From Candidatus Niyogibacteria bacterium CG10_big_fil_rev_8_21_14_0_10_42_19 (GTDB lineage: Bacteria > Patescibacteriota > Minisyncoccia > 1-14-0-10-42-19): a DNA stretch of 9,408 nt. The translations under genes were made by a program, and so were the position numbers. The stretch is from positions 7,118 to 16,525 of the forward strand of contig PFCN01000035.1 in NCBI GenBank assembly GCA_002774705.1, in the 5' to 3' direction. The notes beneath the pieces were generated by a model. That model did not search any database. It saw only the letters and a list, made by a program, of their open reading frames with translations, and was not told the origin of the DNA. This document shows, one piece after another, positions 3,995 through 9,408 of the stretch; position 1 is the first letter of the stretch; every line of letters begins with the position of its first letter.

Positions 3995-5350
3995 TTAACG
4001 TGAAATTATATCGATTTCACTCTGGTATTTGAATGCAATAGCCATTACATCATCCCCGTAAAACGCATGAGTGGGCTTTGACCAATTGGAACCGGCAAAA
4101 TAACGCAACGCCGCCTTTCTTTCGGCCTCATATCCTCCTTCGGAGACCCCGAGGTCTCGTAAATAAATGGCCGAGGCCATAAAAGCGTCATAAGGATCCC
4201 ATGGGTTGGGAGGATTGTGCCCTGTAAGAGAGGCAATTTTATTTTCCATACCCTTCCAGGTAGAAGCAATAAATTGCGCCGGACCCATCGCACCTCCGTA
4301 TCCATATCCCGGCGGACAGGAAACTGGCATTTGGAACGGATCAAGACCAAGCGTTGAGGTAATTTGCATAAAAGGATCCACATCACGGGTGGATTTCATA
4401 ACGCCCGAGAAAAACCGACCGGTGTTCTTACCTTTGCCATCCCCTTTGTTCGGGATGTTAGTGAGCAAACATTGGCCGATATTTTGCCCTAAATTGGTTT
4501 CTTGGGTGATGATTGCCAAAAGAAATGCCGGGCGCACGCCAGTGGCACTAAAAGCGGCGTTAGCGAACTCCACCGCTTTTTCAAACGGAATGTCGGGAGA
4601 GCCGGTAAGCAAGAAAAGCTGGCTCCTTATTTGGGCCGCGTCCTTTTGGCGAGCGGTTAATATCTTCTGATATTCGGCCTCCTTCCCTTTGGTTTGTTTA
4701 AGGATTGTTCTTTTCGCCTGTTCAAATTCTTCTATCTGTTTTTTTTCCAAAAGCTGGATGGCTCTTAACTCAAGCTGTTCCGATTTTTTGTCTTCTAACT
4801 CGGAGCGTTCCACCTCCGTCGTCTGATGCGTGTTTCTTATCTGTCCAAAAGATATTTGAAGCGACGCCTGGAGAGTATCAAAATTATCAAGATCGACAAA
4901 AAAATCCGAAAAATTATCATAGCTCAATAAAAGCTCGACAAGATTGGTTTCGTCTATCTCATAAACCTTCCTTATTAATTCGGCCAAAGAATATTTTTCT
5001 CTATCCAATTTCAAGGTCAATTCTTCCAAAAAACCGGACTTAACTTCGATTGATTCCGCCAAACGCCGGATAACGATGTCTCTGGCTTTTATTTCAAGAA
5101 ACGCTTTTGAAATTTTTGCGTCAAGAATGGCTATATCTCTCTCAAGAGTAGTTGATTCCGTCTGTTTTTCCTGAATCAAAGACCTGTATCCGTTGATTTG
5201 GTTCTCCAAAGCTTGAAGCTCCGATTCCAATTCCGCCCTTTTTTGTATAATAAGAGAAGGGTCAACAACCTGACCCTTAATAATAAAAGGGATCATTGTA
5301 AAAAATGCCAAAAAAACAAACGCGAAAGCAAATACGGCTCGTTTTAACAT
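3995..5350 (-). CDS. Signal-anchored coiled-coil murein (lytic) transglycosylase
   Basis: This 451-aa protein is predicted to cleave the MurNAc-GlcNAc bond of peptidoglycan outside the membrane. Residues 4-24 (RAVFAFAFVFLAFFTMIPFII) are a signal peptide or anchor. Residues about 31-245 are heptad-rich coiled coil, with a less regular insert near 130-175 (NLVELLLSYDNFSDFFVDLDNFD), resembling the coiled-coil regions of PcsB/EnvC-type cell-division hydrolases. The C-terminal part from about 255 is a lysozyme-like SLT/MltB-type fold. It has the likely catalytic Glu284 in AIITQETNLG, GGAMGPAQFIASTW (352-365), and NPWDPYDAFMASAIYLRDLG (382-401). Cys294 and Cys345 could form a disulfide. Start ATG at 5350 lies 7 nt after an extended -10. 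It is the last gene of the minus-strand block, followed by terminators. The coiled coil may mediate regulated activation or recruitment to the septum; this is inferred. Confidence 0.88.
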   Translation of the reverse strand: MLKRAVFAFAFVFLAFFTMIPFIIKGQVVDPSLIIQKRAELESELQALENQINGYRSLIQEKQTESTTLERDIAILDAKISKAFLEIKARDIVIRRLAESIEVKSGFLEELTLKLDREKYSLAELIRKVYEIDETNLVELLLSYDNFSDFFVDLDNFDTLQASLQISFGQIRNTHQTTEVERSELEDKKSEQLELRAIQLLEKKQIEEFEQAKRTILKQTKGKEAEYQKILTARQKDAAQIRSQLFLLTGSPDIPFEKAVEFANAAFSATGVRPAFLLAIITQETNLGQNIGQCLLTNIPNKGDGKGKNTGRFFSGVMKSTRDVDPFMQITSTLGLDPFQMPVSCPPGYGYGGAMGPAQFIASTWKGMENKIASLTGHNPPNPWDPYDAFMASAIYLRDLGVSEGGYEAERKAALRYFAGSNWSKPTHAFYGDDVMAIAFKYQSEIDIISR

Positions 5351-5357
5351 TAATAGA

Positions 5358-5387
5358 ATTATAGCAATTTTTTAGGAGTAGGGTCTA
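5358..5387 (-). promoter_or_regulatory. Promoter with extended -10 for the transglycosylase gene
   Basis: On the minus strand, a perfect extended -10 TGCTATAAT (5366-5358) is preceded by TAGACC (5387-5382), a 4/6 match to TTGACA, with an 18-nt spacer. The ATG starts after only TCTATTA (7 nt). Transcription would therefore begin at or beside the start codon, giving a leaderless or near-leaderless mRNA. It is the best promoter match in the window. Confidence 0.6.
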
Positions 5388-5393
5388 TAAAAA

Positions 5394-6047
5394 TTATTCC
5401 TCCTTTTTAGCGGGTTCTTCCCCCGTCTCCTCTTCGTTTTCTTTCTTGCCCGCAATCTCTATATCTTCAATTGACGGGGCTGTCGCCTGCTCCTCTTCTT
5501 TTTCCTGTTCTGTCACAAGAACTATAACGTCTTCGGGGTTGGTTTTTATTTCAACGTCTTTAGGAGGAATAATGTCTGCAACGGTAATACGGCTATCTAT
5601 CTCCGAAAGGGACGAAATATCCACAATTATCTCCCCGGGCAAATTTATAGGCAAGGCTTCAACTTCAAGCTCATGCAAAACCTTCACCAAAACCCCGCCC
5701 AAATTCTTGACCGCAAGAGATTCGCCGGTAAATTCAACGGGAACATTCGTGGTGATCTTCTCATCCATCCGCACCGCAAGAAAATCGACATGTACGGGAT
5801 TGTCTTTGACGGGGTCGGTCTGGACATCCGATATAAGAACATTTTTTTTCTTTCCCTGTATATCGAGTTCAAGAAGGGTAGATTCCCCCGCCTCCGCCCA
5901 CACCTTAAGAAAATCCGATCCAGAAATACTCAAAGATTCGGTTTCGGTTTTATAACCGTAAATTACAGCCGGAATAACCCCTTTTTCTCGGAGGGATTTT
6001 ACTTTTTTACCGGTTATTTTTCGGCTTTCCGCCTTAATTTCTAACAT
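5394..6047 (-). CDS. rplY: 50S ribosomal protein bL25, long (TL5/Ctc) form
   Basis: bL25 binds 5S rRNA in the 50S subunit. The 217-aa protein is the two-domain form. Residues 1-92 are the 5S-binding beta-barrel, with SLREKGVIPAVIYG (18-31) and DPVKDNPVHVDFLAVR (78-93). Residues about 97-180 are the C-terminal TL5 domain, with VPVEFTGES (102-110), GGVLVKVLHELEVEALPINLPG (117-138) and ADIIPPKDVEI (157-167). After about 180 comes a low-complexity, Glu/Lys-rich tail (EEEQATAPSIEDIEIAGKK then EEETGEEPAKKEE). That tail resembles other acidic TL5 extensions and is probably disordered. The ATG at 6047 is preceded by TATAATC, too close for a standard promoter to that ATG. It lies 43 nt before the transglycosylase gene and 119 nt after the dehydrogenase. 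Confidence 0.95.
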   Translation of the reverse strand: MLEIKAESRKITGKKVKSLREKGVIPAVIYGYKTETESLSISGSDFLKVWAEAGESTLLELDIQGKKKNVLISDVQTDPVKDNPVHVDFLAVRMDEKITTNVPVEFTGESLAVKNLGGVLVKVLHELEVEALPINLPGEIIVDISSLSEIDSRITVADIIPPKDVEIKTNPEDVIVLVTEQEKEEEQATAPSIEDIEIAGKKENEEETGEEPAKKEE

Positions 6048-6166
6048 GATTATATACAGCTTACTATTTGTTTAAATATTTTTCAAGACCATTAACCCGC
6101 GACAAAAAAATTGTCTTTTCAAGAAAGATAGGAATAATAAATCATTATAAACAAAATACAATAAAA

Positions 6167-7141
6167 TTACTTCGGCTTAACAAGGTTGGGCGCCTCTCCT
6201 CCTTCAAGCGCCGCTATCACGTTTTCCGCGGCTATCCTGCTCATAGCTTGGCGCGTCTCCTCGGTACCGGACGCAATATGCGGAGTAAGAATGACATTTT
6301 CAAGATCGGCGAGTCCCGGCTTTAATCTTGGCTCATCCTCAAAAACATCGAGGGCGGCGCCTTTTATTGTTTTATTTTTTAAGGCGTGAACCAACGCTTC
6401 TTCATCAATCACGGGGCCTCTTGAAGTATTCACAAGATAAGCGCTGTCTTTCATCACCTTAAAACTTTCGGCGTTTATCAGATGCCTCGTTGAATCAAGC
6501 AACGGTACGTGTATTGAGACATAATCAGCCTCACCTAAAAGGTCCTCCAGTTTTTCTTTGTAAACCGCTCCGAATTCCTTTTCGAAGTCTTCGTTCTTCT
6601 TTATATCGTGATAGATTATCTTCGCGCCAAATCCTTTTTGCGCGTGATGCGCAACCATTGAACCTATTCTGCCAAGGCCGACAATACCCAAAGTCTTTCC
6701 GGATATGTCATTGCCCAAAAGGAGCATCGGCGCCCAGCCTTTGTATTTTCCGGCGCGCGTAAATCTATCGGCCTCGGCAATTCTGTGTGATATCGCCATC
6801 ATCAGGGCAAAAGTATGTTCGGCAACGGTTTCGGTTAAAACCCCTGGAGTGTTTGAAATTTTTATTCCATGACTTTCAGCCGCCTTAACGTCTATGTTGT
6901 CATAACCAACCGCATAATTGGCAAAAATTTTACAGTTCTTGCCGGCCGCGTTAAAAACTTCTCCGTCTATTTTGTCGGTTAAAAGACATAAAACCGCGTC
7001 ATATTCTTTGCCTTTTAGTTCGGATATCAGCTCTTCTTTTTTTAAAACGCCGTCAAACGAACTAACCACGACCTCATATCCTTTTTCCTTAAGCATATTT
7101 ATCCCCTCATCCGGGATCTGTCTTGTTACGAATACTTTCAT
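6167..7141 (-). CDS. D-isomer-specific 2-hydroxyacid dehydrogenase (glyoxylate/hydroxypyruvate reductase type)
   Basis: A 324-aa NAD(P)H-dependent enzyme of the formate/glycerate dehydrogenase superfamily. It interconverts 2-oxoacids and D-2-hydroxyacids. The substrate-binding domain begins MKVFVTRQIPDEGINML and includes NYAVGYDNIDVKAA (75-88). The Rossmann domain has GLGRIG (155-160) for cofactor binding, and Asp179 after the second strand suggests NADH preference. Catalytic residues by family alignment are Arg241 in VNTSRGPVID, Glu270 in LDVFEDEPR and His288 in LTPHIAS. The pattern fits GyaR/GhrB-like glyoxylate or hydroxypyruvate reductases best, but phosphoglycerate or D-lactate dehydrogenase activity cannot be excluded. 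It is 25 nt downstream of the aldolase gene, probably co-transcribed. TATAAA lies 8 nt before the ATG and there is no Shine-Dalgarno. Confidence 0.92.
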   Translation of the reverse strand: MKVFVTRQIPDEGINMLKEKGYEVVVSSFDGVLKKEELISELKGKEYDAVLCLLTDKIDGEVFNAAGKNCKIFANYAVGYDNIDVKAAESHGIKISNTPGVLTETVAEHTFALMMAISHRIAEADRFTRAGKYKGWAPMLLLGNDISGKTLGIVGLGRIGSMVAHHAQKGFGAKIIYHDIKKNEDFEKEFGAVYKEKLEDLLGEADYVSIHVPLLDSTRHLINAESFKVMKDSAYLVNTSRGPVIDEEALVHALKNKTIKGAALDVFEDEPRLKPGLADLENVILTPHIASGTEETRQAMSRIAAENVIAALEGGEAPNLVKPK

Positions 7142-7166
7142 AAGTTTATTTTATAAAAATGATAAT

Positions 7167-8030
7167 TTAGATCCTATTGACTGAGCCGAATAATTTTATT
7201 TTTTCCTCTATTTTTTTCTCCATCGCCTCAATTACCGGTGGGAGTATCTTGTAAGGAGTGGTCTCTTCTGGATTTTCCGTAACGAATTTTCTAAGAGCAT
7301 CCGCGTAGACCACACGAATTTCGGTATTAACGTGAATATTATTAATTCCGGCTTTAACGGCCTCCCGTATCTGCTCGTCCGGAATACCCGACCCCCCGTG
7401 AAGAACGAGTGAGACGAAATCCGGCAAAGATACTCGGATGTTTGCAACGCGCGCGATATCCAAATTAGGTTCGTTCGCCGCGATACCGTGAAGATTGCCG
7501 ACAACCGGGGCCAGCCGGTCAATTTTGGTCTCTTTTACGAATTTAACGGCCTGCTCGGGGTCGGTCATGTCTTCGGGGTTGATCTGTATCACCTCTTTTT
7601 GAACCTTAGAAGATCCTCGGAGATAACCCAATTCTCCCTCAACCGAAATTTCTTTATTTTTTGATTTGGCATATTCGACGACCTCTTTCGTTCCTTTGAT
7701 ATTCAATTCGAATGGTTCGCGCGAGAGATCTATATGTATAGAATCATAACCCGCGTCCACCGCTCTTTTGGCCTCCTCTACGTTGCCGAAGTGATCGGAG
7801 TTTAGAAAAATAGGCAATCCCGTATCCTCTCTGAAAGAGCGGATAAGGGCCACGCACTGGCGCATTCCGAGATATTTCGCCTCACCGCTTGATGTGCCTA
7901 TATGAAGAGGGCTACTCAGACGAAGGGCGACATTAACCATCGCTTTTAACTGTTCAAGCGAAGAAATATTCAAATGAGGAACCGCCCAACCCTCTCTCAA
8001 TGCTTTTTTAAACCAATCGTTTAAGGTCAT
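7167..8030 (-). CDS. Class II (zinc) fructose-/tagatose-bisphosphate aldolase family protein
   Basis: Class II aldolases reversibly cleave a ketose 1,6-bisphosphate into DHAP and glyceraldehyde 3-phosphate on a TIM barrel. From ATG at 8030 it has 287 aa, the normal size. AVPHLNISSLEQLKAMV (16-32) is the family N-terminus. NSDH (77-80) supplies the catalytic Asp79 and zinc ligand His80. VEGELG (130-135) has the conserved glutamates. GNLHG (178-182) and VLHGGSG (209-215) supply zinc ligands His181 and His211. NIHVNTEIR (231-239) is the phosphate-binding segment. GNLHG in place of the commoner GTxHG and the NTE variant place it nearer GatY-like members, so the substrate (fructose or tagatose) is uncertain. 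A TTG at 8045 would add only five residues. It is flanked by the dehydrogenase and, 27 nt upstream, the beta-propeller gene. Confidence 0.92.
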   Translation of the reverse strand: MTLNDWFKKALREGWAVPHLNISSLEQLKAMVNVALRLSSPLHIGTSSGEAKYLGMRQCVALIRSFREDTGLPIFLNSDHFGNVEEAKRAVDAGYDSIHIDLSREPFELNIKGTKEVVEYAKSKNKEISVEGELGYLRGSSKVQKEVIQINPEDMTDPEQAVKFVKETKIDRLAPVVGNLHGIAANEPNLDIARVANIRVSLPDFVSLVLHGGSGIPDEQIREAVKAGINNIHVNTEIRVVYADALRKFVTENPEETTPYKILPPVIEAMEKKIEEKIKLFGSVNRI

Positions 8031-8057
8031 ATAAAAATGATACAATAATTCTTAAAA

Positions 8058-9408
8058 TCACTTAACCCTCATCCTCAATATCCCGCATTGGGGATGTGAA
8101 AGAAGAGCGGTTTCGCCTCCTTCTTCAATTATAATACCGGAAAGACCGGAACCCAAGCCGCAAACCGAAGAAACGACGGTTTGTTTTGCTCCGGTGTTGA
8201 GATTAACTCTTAGAACGCCCCCAATAGGTAAAGCGATTAATACATTGTTTCTATCCGGCTCAAGAACAAAGCTGGCCGAATCTCCCCCTCCGCTCGCTAC
8301 CTGCCCAATGCCCGACGTTATAAATTCAACCTGTCCGGTTTCCAAATTCAGCCTTGAAAGCGTTCCGTTATCCTTATTTTCTATGACTAAGGCCGATGCT
8401 TCTTCTTCAATTATCACCGCCCTCGGTTGGGTAAGCTGGGCGAATATGGGGGTAAGGGTTCCTTCGGAAAAATCAGCGCGGTAGAGTTTGTTCAGAGAGG
8501 CATATTCAGCAATCACTAAAGCGCTTGTTTCGTTGTCTTCAAAAGCAAAGCTCTTTATTGAATAAGAAGGAGCAAGAGTTATGGCTTCTTTTTCTCCGGT
8601 GGAAACATTTATCTTTTCCATTAAGGCGGACGTATATGACCGTGTCGGGACAAAAAGATTGGTTTTGTCTTTGGAAAGAATAATGCCGTCCAAGGGGGAA
8701 TAAATTGAAGATATTTTTTGTACTGTGCCGTCTTCAAGGTCAACTCCGGATATTTTTCCGGAAATAAGGGGGAAGTAGGAATTTACATAGACAGTTGATT
8801 TGTCGCCGGAAAGAGCAAGACCTTTAGGTTTTACCGAACGGGCCAAGACGGTCTTGGAAAGGTTGTTGAGATCCAGGCGTATCAGCGATTCGCTTGATTC
8901 GCCTATAAAGAGAGCGGACTGGCCTCCCGGTTCCATTTTTATCTGCGGGAAAGAGCAAATAGGACAGGAGGTTAGATATGTGACAGAGCCAGTGTTCAGA
9001 TTTACACGAAAGATGCGGCCGGAGTAGTCAACAAAACGCTGGTTTGTGGTCACAAGAGCGGTTTGGCCTGAAGGTTCTATGGCTACGCCCGCCGGACGAT
9101 CAGAACAGGAAATGTACGCCGCGACCGTGGATGTTCCGGTAGAAAGGTCAACTCTGGCCAAATAGCAACTGGCATAAGTACCTGCGCCAAATATACCTGT
9201 AGCAACAAGAGCGGTTTGGCCTGAAGGTTCTATCGCGAGGCCCATGCCGCCTATATCGGATATGACGGTTATTGTTTTGGTGTCTAAATTGACCCTGTAA
9301 AAGCCTCCGGAGGAGCCGGTCACAAGCACCGAGCTTCCGTTTTGTTCCATGGCCATGGCGACTCCGCGATCAATACCCCCTTCAATGACCGTGCTTACTT
9401 CTCCTGTT
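8058..9408 (-). CDS. Beta-propeller repeat protein, C-terminal 449 residues, N-terminus beyond right edge
   Basis: The frame is open to the window edge (first residues TGEVSTVIEGGIDRGVA), so the internal ATG at 9356 is not the start. About ten repeats of 40-51 residues are visible, each with a core like AIEPSGQTALV followed by RVNLNTGSVT. Cores begin near residues 17, 56, 107, 156, 196, 241, 287, 331, 379 and 425. Spacing and pattern fit a YVTN/NHL/YncE-like beta-propeller. The last repeat ends in GILRMRVK followed by TGA, as if closing a blade. Such domains bind ligands or proteins and are often extracellular. Any signal peptide or catalytic domain would be in the unseen part, so I assign no function. 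Ten or more repeats exceed one usual 6-8-blade propeller. Confidence 0.85.
   Translation of the reverse strand, partial: TGEVSTVIEGGIDRGVAMAMEQNGSSVLVTGSSGGFYRVNLDTKTITVISDIGGMGLAIEPSGQTALVATGIFGAGTYASCYLARVDLSTGTSTVAAYISCSDRPAGVAIEPSGQTALVTTNQRFVDYSGRIFRVNLNTGSVTYLTSCPICSFPQIKMEPGGQSALFIGESSESLIRLDLNNLSKTVLARSVKPKGLALSGDKSTVYVNSYFPLISGKISGVDLEDGTVQKISSIYSPLDGIILSKDKTNLFVPTRSYTSALMEKINVSTGEKEAITLAPSYSIKSFAFEDNETSALVIAEYASLNKLYRADFSEGTLTPIFAQLTQPRAVIIEEEASALVIENKDNGTLSRLNLETGQVEFITSGIGQVASGGGDSASFVLEPDRNNVLIALPIGGVLRVNLNTGAKQTVVSSVCGLGSGLSGIIIEEGGETALLSHPQCGILRMRVK
9052..9080. repeat. 29-nt exact direct repeat, copy A, inside the beta-propeller gene
   Basis: Bases 9052-9080 are identical to 9205-9233. 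On the minus strand they encode IEPSGQTALV, the core of two successive blades. The 153-nt offset is exactly 51 codons. Identity at third positions points to a recent duplication or gene conversion between blades. Confidence 0.85.
9205..9233. repeat. 29-nt exact direct repeat, copy B, inside the beta-propeller gene
   Basis: Identical to 9052-9080 and in the same frame, coding for the same IEPSGQTALV blade core one repeat unit earlier in the protein. A diverged relative occurs near 8910-8935, coding EPGGQSAL. Confidence 0.85.

Noticed and set aside
6049..6054. Perfect TATAAT one base before the rplY ATG
   Set aside because: A start site 6-8 nt downstream would fall inside the coding sequence, so it cannot serve the annotated start in the usual way. 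An AT-rich coincidence is more likely.
6068..6325. 85-residue plus-strand frame
   Set aside because: It mostly overlaps the well-supported dehydrogenase gene on the opposite strand and has no recognisable features. The unoverlapped 119-nt gap (6048-6166) shows nothing beyond AT-rich sequence and a short GACAA/TTGTC inverted repeat.
9354..9356. ATG at 9356 as the start of the beta-propeller gene
   Set aside because: The frame is open upstream to the window edge and the upstream residues look like the end of a preceding repeat, so the gene is truncated by the window.
1..9408. Recoded UGA (genetic code 25)
   Set aside because: rpsB, tsf and the beta-propeller gene end in TGA at sensible protein ends, and no in-frame TGA interrupts a conserved domain.
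1..9408. CRISPR array, riboswitch, ribosomal RNA or replication origin
   Set aside because: No regularly spaced direct repeats, no recognised riboswitch core, no rRNA segments and no DnaA-box cluster were seen on reading both strands. Short riboswitches cannot be wholly excluded without a covariance search.

Overview
The window looks like a chromosomal segment from a small-genome bacterium of the Patescibacteria/Candidate Phyla Radiation, probably Parcubacteria-like. This is an inference. It rests on the very short EF-Ts (150 aa), the absence of recognisable Shine-Dalgarno sequences, AT-rich spacers, compact one-direction gene blocks, and an IS200-like/RAYT-type transposase of a kind I associate with such genomes. 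TGA appears as an ordinary stop (rpsB, tsf and the beta-propeller gene all end in TGA), so the UGA-glycine code of SR1/Gracilibacteria does not apply.

Layout. Left block, minus strand (1-2240): rpsB, tsf and a small one-TM protein overlapping tsf by ATGA. These are followed by a degenerate tRNA-Cys-like remnant, a near-perfect 45-nt hairpin, a complete tRNA-Thr(UGU), and the 5' part of a Y1 (HUH) transposase gene that runs off the left edge. A short divergent intergenic region (2241-2440) carries promoters for both sides and a REP-like hairpin. Plus-strand block (2441-3799): rpmE (zinc-type bL31) and prfA (RF1). A convergent spacer (3800-3994) holds several hairpins and terminators. Right block, minus strand, read from right to left: a beta-propeller repeat protein (truncated by the right edge), class II fructose-bisphosphate aldolase, a D-2-hydroxyacid dehydrogenase, ribosomal protein bL25 (long TL5/Ctc form), and a secreted or anchored coiled-coil murein transglycosylase.

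Most genes serve translation (S2, EF-Ts, L31, RF1, L25, tRNA-Thr). Central carbon metabolism (aldolase, dehydrogenase) and cell-wall remodelling fill the rest. The most unusual material is at the left end. The transposase gene is preceded, 4 nt from its start codon, by an 11-bp-arm palindrome built on GGACGTC. The 14-nt core of that palindrome also occurs inside the coding region, and a degenerate version lies between rpmE and prfA. This is the expected architecture of a RAYT/REP system. A second hairpin family, with AATCCCGGC arms, sits on both sides of rpmE-prfA. Several genes also have a -10-like hexamer only 6-9 nt before the ATG and no Shine-Dalgarno sequence, which suggests widespread leaderless transcription.
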